Positions 1 through 5,005 of a DNA stretch of 5,015 nt are shown here, piece by piece. A program made the position numbers and the translations under genes. Position 1 is the first letter of the stretch, and each line of letters starts with the position of its first letter. The DNA is taken from NCBI GenBank assembly GCA_012512545.1, contig JAAZDZ010000275.1, forward strand, positions 1-5,015, given 5' to 3'. The notes under the pieces are model-generated. The model worked only from the letters and a program-made list of their open reading frames with translations. It had not been told where the DNA came from and did no database searches. This DNA is from Alcaligenaceae bacterium. GTDB lineage: Bacteria; Pseudomonadota; Gammaproteobacteria; Burkholderiales; Burkholderiaceae_B.

Positions 1-30
1 GGCAAGGGTCTGAAGGACGCCGTCAACTAA
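1..30 (+). CDS. hupB: C-terminal end of DNA-binding protein HU-beta (partial)
   Basis: Only the last nine codons and a TAA stop are in the window; the gene begins to the left. The visible residues read GKGLKDAVN-stop. This matches the characteristic HU-beta C-terminus, which in E. coli ends GKALKDAVN. HU is a small dimeric nucleoid protein that binds and bends DNA without sequence specificity. A tRNA-Val gene immediately downstream fits an arrangement I recall from Burkholderiales. The call rests on nine residues, so the family match is suggestive, not proven; another HU/IHF-like protein with the same ending cannot be excluded. No classical GC-rich intrinsic terminator follows the stop. The only strong downstream structure is the AT-rich inverted repeat at 43-82. 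Confidence 0.72.
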   Translation, partial: GKGLKDAVN

Positions 31-41
31 ACAGCTGCTGC

Positions 42-70
42 TTGCAAAGAATAAATACAGTCGCTATAAT
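42..70 (+). promoter_or_regulatory. Sigma-70 promoter for tRNA-Val
   Basis: A TTGCAA -35 element (42-47) and a perfect TATAAT -10 element (65-70) are separated by the ideal 17 bp. The expected transcription start is near 76-78, giving a pre-tRNA leader of about 40 nt before the mature 5' end at 118. The promoter is embedded in a perfect inverted repeat whose left arm covers most of the -35 element. The discriminator after the -10 is AT-rich, unlike the GC-rich discriminators typical of strongly stringent-controlled tRNA promoters. Confidence 0.78.
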
Positions 71-82
71 TTATTCTTTGCA
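43..82. repeat. Perfect 14-bp inverted repeat over the tRNA-Val promoter
   Basis: TGCAAAGAATAAAT (43-56) is the exact reverse complement of ATTTATTCTTTGCA (69-82), with a 12-bp centre (57-68). The left arm overlaps most of the -35 hexamer. The right arm begins inside the -10 hexamer and runs past the likely start site. In RNA from hupB read-through it would form a long AT-rich hairpin that could define or protect the hupB mRNA 3' end. In DNA it could be a dimer-protein operator. The symmetry is directly visible; the function is not known. Confidence 0.85.
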
Positions 83-117
83 GTTCGCAAGCTAAAGCTT
101 TTAAGTGGTACCCCACG

Positions 118-193
118 GGGTGCTTAGCTCAGCTGGTAGAGCGGCGCCCTTACAAGGCGTAGGTCGGCGGTTCGAACCCGTCAGCACCCACCA
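118..193 (+). tRNA. tRNA-Val (anticodon UAC)
   Basis: A complete cloverleaf of 76 nt can be folded by hand. The acceptor stem GGGTGCT (118-124) pairs with AGCACCC (183-189), followed by discriminator A190 and an encoded CCA (191-193). The D stem is GCTC/GAGC (127-130/139-142). The anticodon stem is GCGCC/GGCGT (144-148/156-160), with loop CTTACAA and anticodon TAC at 151-153. The T loop is TTCGAAC (171-177). UAC reads GUA and GUG, and with a modified U34 other Val codons. The gene lies downstream of hupB with its own promoter and is followed by a T-tract hairpin. Confidence 0.97.
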
Positions 194-202
194 AAAAGCA
201 AC

Positions 203-239
203 AAAAACAGGCACTTGGTTAACTCCACGTGCTTTTTTT
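203..239 (+). terminator. Bidirectional intrinsic terminator (tRNA-Val and the minus-strand operon)
   Basis: Stem AGGCAC (209-214) pairs with GTGCTT (229-234), with one G-U pair. After one mismatch the stem continues as TGG/CCA around a TTAACT loop. On the plus strand the run of seven T at 233-239 follows, fitting termination of tRNA-Val 10-45 nt beyond its CCA end. On the minus strand the same stem is followed by five U (complement of 203-207) and a second U run at 197-194. This makes it a plausible terminator for the convergent sulfhydrylase-like gene, whose stop lies about 72 nt upstream of it. Confidence 0.75.
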
Positions 240-275
240 GTCGCCTGCGGTTTTGTATCGGCTGGCGGGGGCCGC

Positions 276-293
276 GGCGGTAATCACACCGCC
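276..293 (-). other. GC-rich hairpin just beyond the minus-strand operon stop
   Basis: GGCGGT (276-281) and ACCGCC (288-293) form a 6-bp stem with a 6-nt loop. An outer GCGGG/CCCGC pairing (265-269/298-302) could extend it across an internal loop. It lies about 20 nt past the stop of the PLP-enzyme gene on the minus strand. No U run follows, so alone it is not an intrinsic terminator. It may instead stabilise the operon mRNA 3' end. Nothing else is apparent in the 118-bp gap between the tRNA and the convergent gene apart from this and the terminator at 203-239. Confidence 0.4.
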
Positions 294-311
294 CCAACCC
301 GCGCTGGCTAC

Positions 312-1547
312 TCAGCCTTCTTTCAAAGCCTGTTCAAAATCGTGAATCAGGTCTTCTGTATCTTCTATACCCACTGAAATCCGCAACTGGTTGTCGGCGA
401 TGCCCATTTGCGCGCGCAATTGTGGGCCCATTTCATAATAGATGGTGTGGGCCACAGGCAGAACCAGGCTGCGGTTGTCGCCGACATGCGTTGCCAGTAC
501 AAGCACTTCAAGGCGGTTCAGGAAAGCGAAAAGGTCAACATTTTCATCGAGTTCCACCGCCATCAAGGCGCCGTAACGCCCGCCAAACAGCTTTTTGGCC
601 CGCTCATGCTGAGGGTGCTGTTCCAGACCGGGATAGGTGACACGCGCCACACGCGGGTGCGCCGACAGCGCGCGTGCCAGCGCCAGGGCGTTATCGCAGG
701 CTTTGCCCATGCGCAGCGCCAGGGTCTCGGCTCCGGCCGCAATGCGGTGGGCCGCATCGGATGACAACGTCGCCCCCATATCGCGCAGCCCCTTCTTTTT
801 GATCTGGGTCAGCCCCCATCCGGCAGGATTTCCAGTTCGATAGACATCGGCAATATTCGGGTAAACAGACCAGTCGAACAGCCCCGTATCCGTTACTGCG
901 CCGCCCAGCGCATTGGCATGGCCGCCAATATGCTTGGAAAGCGAGTTCACCACCAACCCGGCCTTGAGCGCCTTGCCCGTACACAGCCAGGGGCTGGATA
1001 AGGTATTGTCCAGCACATACAGCAGCTTTTCTGCCGCGCACCAGTTGCCAATGCCTTCCAGATCGCACACATGGGTGCCGGGGTTGGCCAGGCTTTCCAC
1101 AAACACCATGCGTGTTTCAGGGCGGCGCGCAGCCTTCACCTGTTCAAGGTCGGTGGCGTCCACCAGCGTGACTTCCACCCCCAGATTCTGCAACGTGCCC
1201 AGCAGGCTGTTGGTGTTGCCAAAAATATACTGGCTGCTGATGATGTGATCCCCCTGCTTGAGCAGGGTCAGGAATACTGCTGCCAGCGCGGCCATACCCG
1301 TTGCGAACACCACGGAATTTACGCCCTCTTCCATCCGGGTGATTTTGGCTTCCAGAGCCCCCGTGGTGGGCGTGCCCTGCCGGGCGTAGGAAAACCCGGG
1401 CCTGCCCTGAAAGACTGCAACCAGGTCTTCCGCCTTGTCGAACGCATACTGCGCCGATGGGTGAATCGGCTTGTGTACAGCGCCGTCCTCAGTGCCGAGG
1501 CGGCGGTCGGAATGCAAAATAGAAGTCGTGAATTTATTATTGGCCAT
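312..1547 (-). CDS. PLP-dependent Cys/Met metabolism enzyme (O-acylhomoserine sulfhydrylase / cystathionine gamma-synthase family)
   Basis: The product is 411 aa, normal for this fold-type I PLP family (about 380-430 aa), and presumably a cytosolic tetramer. Visible motifs: Y54-A-R56 in SYARQGTPT (the Y-x-R contributed by the neighbouring subunit to the PLP phosphate), G84-M85 in FATGMAAL, D180 in VLDNTL (pairs with the PLP pyridine nitrogen), and S204-K205 in NSLSKHIGGHANALGG (Schiff-base lysine). R389 in LRISVGIED is expected to bind the substrate carboxylate. The usual ring-stacking YGGT motif is FGNT (109-112), closer to MetZ-type sulfhydrylases, which I recall carrying FGST. The usual SLGG-type motif near the C-terminus is THVGD (353-357). 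The likely reaction is addition of sulfide or cysteine to an O-acylhomoserine for methionine synthesis; a lyase role is possible, and the substrate cannot be read from sequence. The ATG at 1547 is chosen because it follows an AAGGG site and begins where homology starts. It lies 2 bp after the rlmB stop, so translational coupling is likely. Confidence 0.88.
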   Translation of the reverse strand: MANNKFTTSILHSDRRLGTEDGAVHKPIHPSAQYAFDKAEDLVAVFQGRPGFSYARQGTPTTGALEAKITRMEEGVNSVVFATGMAALAAVFLTLLKQGDHIISSQYIFGNTNSLLGTLQNLGVEVTLVDATDLEQVKAARRPETRMVFVESLANPGTHVCDLEGIGNWCAAEKLLYVLDNTLSSPWLCTGKALKAGLVVNSLSKHIGGHANALGGAVTDTGLFDWSVYPNIADVYRTGNPAGWGLTQIKKKGLRDMGATLSSDAAHRIAAGAETLALRMGKACDNALALARALSAHPRVARVTYPGLEQHPQHERAKKLFGGRYGALMAVELDENVDLFAFLNRLEVLVLATHVGDNRSLVLPVAHTIYYEMGPQLRAQMGIADNQLRISVGIEDTEDLIHDFEQALKEG

Positions 1548-1549
1548 GA

Positions 1550-2302
1550 TCAACCCTTGACTGCCGTCCGCTGCCTGACGGTTTCGTACAGGCACACAGC
1601 GCTGGCAACACTGACATTTAAACTTTCCACCGAACCCAGCATGGGGATGTTGACGAGCTCGTCGCAGGTTTCGCGCGTCAGGCGGCGCATGCCTTCGCCT
1701 TCCGCCCCCATGACCCACGCCATGCTGCGCCGCCCGTCCACCTGATGCAGCCCTGCTGGCGCCTCGTCGTCCGTGCCTACCAGCCAGACATCGCGCTCTT
1801 TAAGGGCCCGCATGGTGCGCGCCAGGTTGGTGACCATGATGTAAGGCACGGTTTCCGCCGCACCACAGGCCACGCGGCGCACCGTGGCATTCAGCCCTAC
1901 TGCCTTGTCGCGCGGCGCAATCACCGCATGCACACCGGCGGCATCCGCCGTGCGCAGGCAGGCGCCCAGGTTATGCGGGTCGGTGACGCCATCCAGCAGC
2001 AGCAACAGGGCGGGTTCGCCTTTATCCTCAAGCTCGTCCAGGACTTCATCAACATCCACAGCCAGCACATTGGCCTGCGCCAGCGCCACCACGCCCTGAT
2101 GACGCATGCCCCCGGACATGCCGTCCAGGCGCGCGGCAGGCACAGTGCGCGGCTTCACGCCAGCCTCCCGGGCCTGCTCAATCAGGTTCAGGATGCGCTT
2201 GTCGCGCCGCGATTCATCGAAATAAAGTTCCTTGATGGTTTCCGGCGCATGGCGCAAACGCGCGATGACGGCATGGAAACCGGCCAATACCTGTGACGAC
2301 AT
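1550..2302 (-). CDS. rlmB: 23S rRNA (guanosine-2251-2'-O)-methyltransferase RlmB
   Basis: This is a SpoU/TrmH-type (SPOUT) methyltransferase of 250 aa, close to the 243 aa of E. coli RlmB. It uses SAM to 2'-O-methylate G2251 in the peptidyl-transferase P loop of 23S rRNA during 50S assembly. The N-terminal substrate-binding domain (about 1-75) contains GFHAV and the [11 protein letters not shown] segment. SPOUT motif 1 is [20 protein letters not shown] (104-123, with N111 and R117). Motif 2 is [20 protein letters not shown] (197-216, with E201). Motif 3 is [20 protein letters not shown] (219-238, with N229), which forms the trefoil-knot SAM site. The ATG at 2302 has a good GAGG site (2311-2308) 5 nt upstream. 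The gene follows rnr by 55 bp, as in the conserved rnr-rlmB pair of E. coli, and ends 2 bp before the PLP-enzyme gene. No internal promoter is evident, so it is probably transcribed from the rnr promoter. The run ALLLLLDG before motif 1 is the usual hydrophobic core strand. Confidence 0.96.
   Translation of the reverse strand: MSSQVLAGFHAVIARLRHAPETIKELYFDESRRDKRILNLIEQAREAGVKPRTVPAARLDGMSGGMRHQGVVALAQANVLAVDVDEVLDELEDKGEPALLLLLDGVTDPHNLGACLRTADAAGVHAVIAPRDKAVGLNATVRRVACGAAETVPYIMVTNLARTMRALKERDVWLVGTDDEAPAGLHQVDGRRSMAWVMGAEGEGMRRLTRETCDELVNIPMLGSVESLNVSVASAVCLYETVRQRTAVKG
1554..1558 (-). promoter_or_regulatory. Shine-Dalgarno for the PLP-enzyme gene, inside the rlmB 3' end
   Basis: On the minus strand AAGGG lies 6 nt before the ATG at 1547 and within the last codons of rlmB. 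It decides the start. The reading frame stays open upstream to 1718, but that extension overlaps rlmB and encodes an unconserved, Arg/Cys-rich stretch. Ribosomes finishing rlmB would terminate next to this site, which favours coupled translation. Confidence 0.7.
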
Positions 2303-2326
2303 GATTACCTCGAAGTGGGTCGGTCA

Positions 2327-2345
2327 GGGAAGCCCAAAGCTTCCC
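2327..2345 (-). other. Perfect 7-bp intercistronic hairpin between rnr and rlmB
   Basis: GGGAAGC (2327-2333) and GCTTCCC (2339-2345) pair perfectly around a 5-nt loop. On the minus-strand transcript the structure sits between the rnr stop (2358) and the rlmB ribosome-binding site (2311-2308). The following sequence is not U-rich, so it is unlikely to be an intrinsic terminator. An mRNA processing or stability role, or a block to 3' exonucleases degrading the rnr message, is more plausible, but this is inference. Confidence 0.6.
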
Positions 2346-2350
2346 CAGCA

Positions 2351-2366
2351 CGGCATTTTAACGCCG
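2351..2366 (-). other. Hairpin carrying the rnr stop codon in its loop
   Basis: In the minus-strand RNA, CGGCG (2366-2362) pairs with UGCCG (2355-2351), including one G-U pair. The loop UUAAAA contains the UAA stop of rnr (2360-2358). Together with the hairpin at 2327-2345 it makes two stacked stem-loops in the short rnr-rlmB junction. The stem is only 5 bp, so it could be fortuitous. Confidence 0.35.
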
Positions 2367-4769
2367 TGAGCCGCCGGACTTCTTGCTGGAGTCTGAAGCC
2401 GCTTTACGTGCGCTGCGCTTGGCTTCCGCGCGGCGCTGGCTGGCCGTCGTGCCCTTGAGGGCTTCGGGCTTGGCGGAAGCGGCCCGTTTGACGCGGCGCG
2501 GCGTCTCGGGTTTATCGGGCGCTGTCAGCGTTTTGAAGCTCGTACCCTTGACCAGCCGGAACTCGATGCGACGCGCTTCGAGATCGACCCGGGCCACCTG
2601 CACCTGGACGGAATCGGTAAGGCGGTAGCGCATGCCTGTACGTTCGCCGCGCAGTTCGTGCGAAGCCTCGTTGTACTGGAAGTAGTCGGAACCCAGTTCA
2701 GAGACGTGTACCAGCCCTTCCACAAACAGGGTTTCCAGGGTGATGAACAGGCCGAATGGCGCTACGCCGGTTACCCGGCCGCTGAAGATTTCGCCAACGT
2801 GTTCCTTGATGAACCAGCATTTGAGCCAGGCTTCAACATCGCGCGAGGCGTCATCGGCACGGCGCTCTGCCGCCGACAGAACCAGGCCGAGTTTTTCCCA
2901 GGCCGCTTCTTCGGGGTTATCGCCAGGCAGCACCATGGCGGCGGCGACATCATCGACCTTGGGCACGTAACGCTTGCCCGCCAGAATGCCCTTGATGACG
3001 CGATGCGTGAGCAGATCGGGGTAGCGCCGGATCGGCGACGTAAAGTGCGCGTAGTGATCGTATGACAGGCCGAAATGGCCGGATTGTTCGGGGCTGTAAA
3101 TGGCCTGCTGCAAGGAACGCAGACACATGGTCTGGATGATTTCGTAGTCGGGCCGCCCCCGCGCCTGCTGCACCAGGCGGGCGTAATCTTCGGTGGAAGG
3201 GTCGTCTCCGCCATCCAGAGACAGGCCCACCGTGCTCAGATAGGCGCGCAGTGTCTGCAGTTTTTCAGGGGTGGGGCCTTCGTGCACGCGATACAGGCCA
3301 TGGCGTTTGTTGCGCGTCATGAATTCAGCCGCGCAGGTATTGGCCGCCAGCATGCATTCTTCAATCAGCTTGTGGGCATCGTTGCGCACAGTGGCTTCAA
3401 TGCGTTCTATGCGGCCCAGCGGAGTGCAGACGATGCGGGTTTCGACGGTATCGAAATCAATGGCGCCGCGCTTGACGCGGGCCGCCGCAAACAGCTGGTA
3501 GAGTTCGTGGAGATCGCGTACATGCGGCAGAAGATCGCCCAAGGCGGTGGCAGCCGGCCCGTTGGGCTGCTGCAGGGATTCCCACACCTGCGTATAGGTG
3601 CAGCGCGCATGCGAATGAATAACCGCTTCGTAGAACTGGTAGGCGGTGATCTGCCCCGCTTTCTGCCCGCTTCCGGCAATCACCATGTCGCAGACCAGTA
3701 CCAGGCGGTCGGCATCCGGGTTCAGCGAGCAAATGCCATTGGACAGCGCTTCGGGCAGCATGGGAATCACGCGCCTGGGGAAATACACGCTGGTGCCGCG
3801 TTCCAGCGCATCGCCGTCAATGGCATCGCCCGGGCGCACATAATGGCTGACATCGGCAATGGCCACCAGCAGGCGCCAGCCAGCGCGGCGGCGTTTTTCA
3901 GTGCCCAGGTTCACGGGCATGCAAAATACGGCATCGTCGAAGTCGCGGGCGTCTTCGCCATCAATCGTGACGAAGGGCACATCGCGAAGATCAATTCTGC
4001 CCTTGATTTCAGACGGCCGCACGTTATCGGGCAGCCTGGCCGCCTGAGCCTGGGCGCCTTCTGAAAATTCGTGCGGCACGCCGAACTTGCGCACGGCGAT
4101 TTCGATTTCCATGCCGGGATCGTCGATTTCACCCAGCACTTCCACCACCCGGCCCAAAGGCTGGGTATGGCGGGTTGGCTGCTGGAGAATCTGTACCGTT
4201 ACGACCTGGCCGTGTTCGGCTTCGTTGATTTCCTGGACGGGAATCAGGATATCGCGCTTGATGCGCTGATCTTCGGGCACCACAATGCAGGCGCCGCGTT
4301 CGCGCAGGAAGCGCCCCACCAGACTGTTGGTGCGGCGTTCCAGCACCTCGACAATCATGCCCTCAAGCTTGCCGCGATATTCGCCTTCGATTTTCGCCAG
4401 CACGCGGTCGCCGTGCAGCACCTTGAGCATTTCACGCTGCGGCAGAAAGAGATCTGGCCCGCCATCGTCGCGCAACAGAAAGCCGAAACCATCGCGATGC
4501 CCCTGCACTTTGCCGGCAATGAATTCCAGTTTGGTGTTGAGCTGCACCTTGCCCTGCCGGTTGGTGAATACCTGGCCGTCGCGTTCCATGGCGCGCAAAC
4601 GTCGCTCAAACCCCACAGAAAGCGGCACAGCCGCCCCCACCGCGCGGGCCAGCGCCTCAAGGGCCATGGGTTTTCCAAAGCCCCGCAGCTGCTGCATGAT
4701 GGTTTCGCGGCTGGGAACATCAGGGTCGAAATCGGGTGGAAGATCCATCGCACCCGCGATGATTTCCAT
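2358..4769 (-). CDS. rnr: Ribonuclease R (3'-5' exoribonuclease, RNB family)
   Basis: From the ATG at 4769 the protein is 803 aa (E. coli RNase R: 813). It degrades structured RNA processively 3' to 5', acting in rRNA quality control, mRNA turnover and tmRNA-linked decay. Domains in order: N-terminal helix-turn-helix region (about 18-70, PSRETI to RRLRAMERDGQ), two cold-shock OB folds (about 82-225, including GHRDGFGFLL at 90-99), catalytic RNB domain (about 255-590), S1 domain (about 655-740) and a Lys/Arg/Ser/Ala-rich tail (741-803) like the basic tail of E. coli. The metal-binding aspartates lie in TIDGEDARDFDDA: D270, D276, D278, D279. Y329 (GTSVYF) matches the base-stacking tyrosine, and HFTSPIRRYPDL (575-586) supplies the conserved arginines. 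The residue aligned with acetylated E. coli K544 is Q554. The start is uncertain. The frame is open to a TTG at 4865, and a TTG at 4799, preceded by GGAAA at 6 nt, would add the basic stretch SKRSKKSSN (813 aa in total). The ATG at 4769 lacks a clear Shine-Dalgarno. rnr is the first gene of the operon with rlmB. Confidence 0.95.
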   Translation of the reverse strand: MEIIAGAMDLPPDFDPDVPSRETIMQQLRGFGKPMALEALARAVGAAVPLSVGFERRLRAMERDGQVFTNRQGKVQLNTKLEFIAGKVQGHRDGFGFLLRDDGGPDLFLPQREMLKVLHGDRVLAKIEGEYRGKLEGMIVEVLERRTNSLVGRFLRERGACIVVPEDQRIKRDILIPVQEINEAEHGQVVTVQILQQPTRHTQPLGRVVEVLGEIDDPGMEIEIAVRKFGVPHEFSEGAQAQAARLPDNVRPSEIKGRIDLRDVPFVTIDGEDARDFDDAVFCMPVNLGTEKRRRAGWRLLVAIADVSHYVRPGDAIDGDALERGTSVYFPRRVIPMLPEALSNGICSLNPDADRLVLVCDMVIAGSGQKAGQITAYQFYEAVIHSHARCTYTQVWESLQQPNGPAATALGDLLPHVRDLHELYQLFAAARVKRGAIDFDTVETRIVCTPLGRIERIEATVRNDAHKLIEECMLAANTCAAEFMTRNKRHGLYRVHEGPTPEKLQTLRAYLSTVGLSLDGGDDPSTEDYARLVQQARGRPDYEIIQTMCLRSLQQAIYSPEQSGHFGLSYDHYAHFTSPIRRYPDLLTHRVIKGILAGKRYVPKVDDVAAAMVLPGDNPEEAAWEKLGLVLSAAERRADDASRDVEAWLKCWFIKEHVGEIFSGRVTGVAPFGLFITLETLFVEGLVHVSELGSDYFQYNEASHELRGERTGMRYRLTDSVQVQVARVDLEARRIEFRLVKGTSFKTLTAPDKPETPRRVKRAASAKPEALKGTTASQRRAEAKRSARKAASDSSKKSGGSRR

Positions 4770-4805
4770 ATTGCTGCTTTTTTTTGATCGTTTGCTCAAA
4801 GGGGG

Positions 4806-4835
4806 TTTCCGTTTCTTTAAAAACCGCGCTATACT
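4806..4835 (+). promoter_or_regulatory. Candidate promoter for tRNA-Leu
   Basis: The best plus-strand -10 upstream of the tRNA is TATACT (4830-4835, five of six to consensus). A weak -35, TTTCCG (4806-4811), lies 18 bp upstream. Initiation near 4842 would give a leader of about 79 nt before 4921. No better hexamer pair was found closer to the tRNA. If right, the promoter lies in the 5' untranslated region of the divergent rnr. Confidence 0.45.
4828..4833 (-). promoter_or_regulatory. Possible -10 element for the rnr-rlmB operon
   Basis: On the minus strand TATAGC (4833-4828) shares its TATA core with the plus-strand -10 of the tRNA-Leu promoter. It would start transcription near 4821, about 20 nt before the TTG at 4799 and about 50 nt before the ATG at 4769. 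No convincing -35 is present at 16-18 bp (GCACTT at 17 bp), so support is weak. The true rnr promoter could instead lie to the right, nearer or within the tRNA-Leu leader. Confidence 0.28.
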
Positions 4836-4837
4836 TC

Positions 4838-4856
4838 GCAACTTCTTCGGAAGTGC
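4838..4856 (+). other. UUCG-tetraloop hairpin in the tRNA-Leu leader
   Basis: ACTTC (4841-4845) pairs with GAAGT (4850-4854) around TTCG, giving a C(UUCG)G closed loop, one of the most stable RNA tetraloops. With A4840 bulged, GC (4838-4839) and GC (4855-4856) add two more pairs. If transcription starts near 4842, the pre-tRNA-Leu would begin with this hairpin at its 5' end. On the opposite strand the loop is CGAA, which is less stable. Confidence 0.55.
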
Positions 4857-4920
4857 AGTACACAACTTCTGGAAATGAATTACGAAGCGCTGTTCGGCAA
4901 GTCCATAGCATACACGCTAA

Positions 4921-5005
4921 GCCCAGGTGGCGGAATTGGTAGACGCGCTAGTTTCAGGTACTAGTGCCGCAAGGTGTGGAGGTTCGAGTCCTCTCCTGGG
5001 CACCA
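4921..5005 (+). tRNA. tRNA-Leu (anticodon CAG)
   Basis: This is a complete class II tRNA of 85 nt. The acceptor stem GCCCAGG (4921-4927) pairs with CCTGGGC (4995-5001), followed by discriminator A5002 and an encoded CCA (5003-5005). The anticodon stem CTAGT/ACTAG (4948-4952/4960-4964) closes loop TTCAGGT, with anticodon CAG at 4955-4957, which reads CUG, normally the dominant Leu codon in GC-rich genomes. The long variable arm (4965-4977) has a GCAA loop, as expected for tRNA-Leu. The T arm is GGAGG/CCTCT around TTCGAGT. The gene is transcribed divergently from rnr. Only 10 nt remain after it, so its terminator or any following tRNA is out of view. Confidence 0.97.

Noticed and set aside
105..377. 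A 90-codon plus-strand open frame starting before tRNA-Val.
   Set aside because: It runs through the tRNA and the terminator, has no Shine-Dalgarno and encodes no recognisable protein; it is a by-product of the tRNA sequence.
1548..1718. N-terminal extension of the PLP-enzyme frame up to 1718.
   Set aside because: It overlaps rlmB motif 3 coding sequence, is rich in Arg and Cys with no family resemblance, and the ATG at 1547 has a proper Shine-Dalgarno and starts where family similarity begins.
1994..2008. Short CAG-type trinucleotide repetition (cagcagcagcaacag).
   Set aside because: It encodes the conserved leucine-rich core strand of RlmB (LLLLLDG) before motif 1; the repetition follows from Leu codons and is too short to be a meaningful tandem repeat.
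4008..4017. A 10-mer identical to the Neisseria DNA uptake sequence core (GCCGTCTGAA on the minus strand).
   Set aside because: It is a single copy lying inside conserved RNase R coding sequence (codons for R-P-S-E). Genuine uptake sequences recur often, and no second copy was noticed in 5 kb, so coincidence is most likely.
3075..4064. A 329-codon open frame on the plus strand, with similar long plus-strand frames at 1071-1745, 1745-2296 and 4071-4787.
   Set aside because: They lie antisense to clearly conserved genes (rnr, rlmB, PLP enzyme). Their products look like GC-rich shadow translations with no recognisable domain or ribosome-binding site.
4771..4785. A T8 run on the plus strand considered as an intrinsic terminator.
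   Set aside because: No stable stem precedes it on the plus strand, and no plus-strand transcription unit ends there.
4906..4919. A 4-bp stem (TAGC/GCTA) directly upstream of tRNA-Leu, and a similar GTGG/CCAC stem at 105-116 before tRNA-Val.
   Set aside because: Stems of 4 bp are expected by chance at this frequency, and there is no further support for a role in 5' processing.
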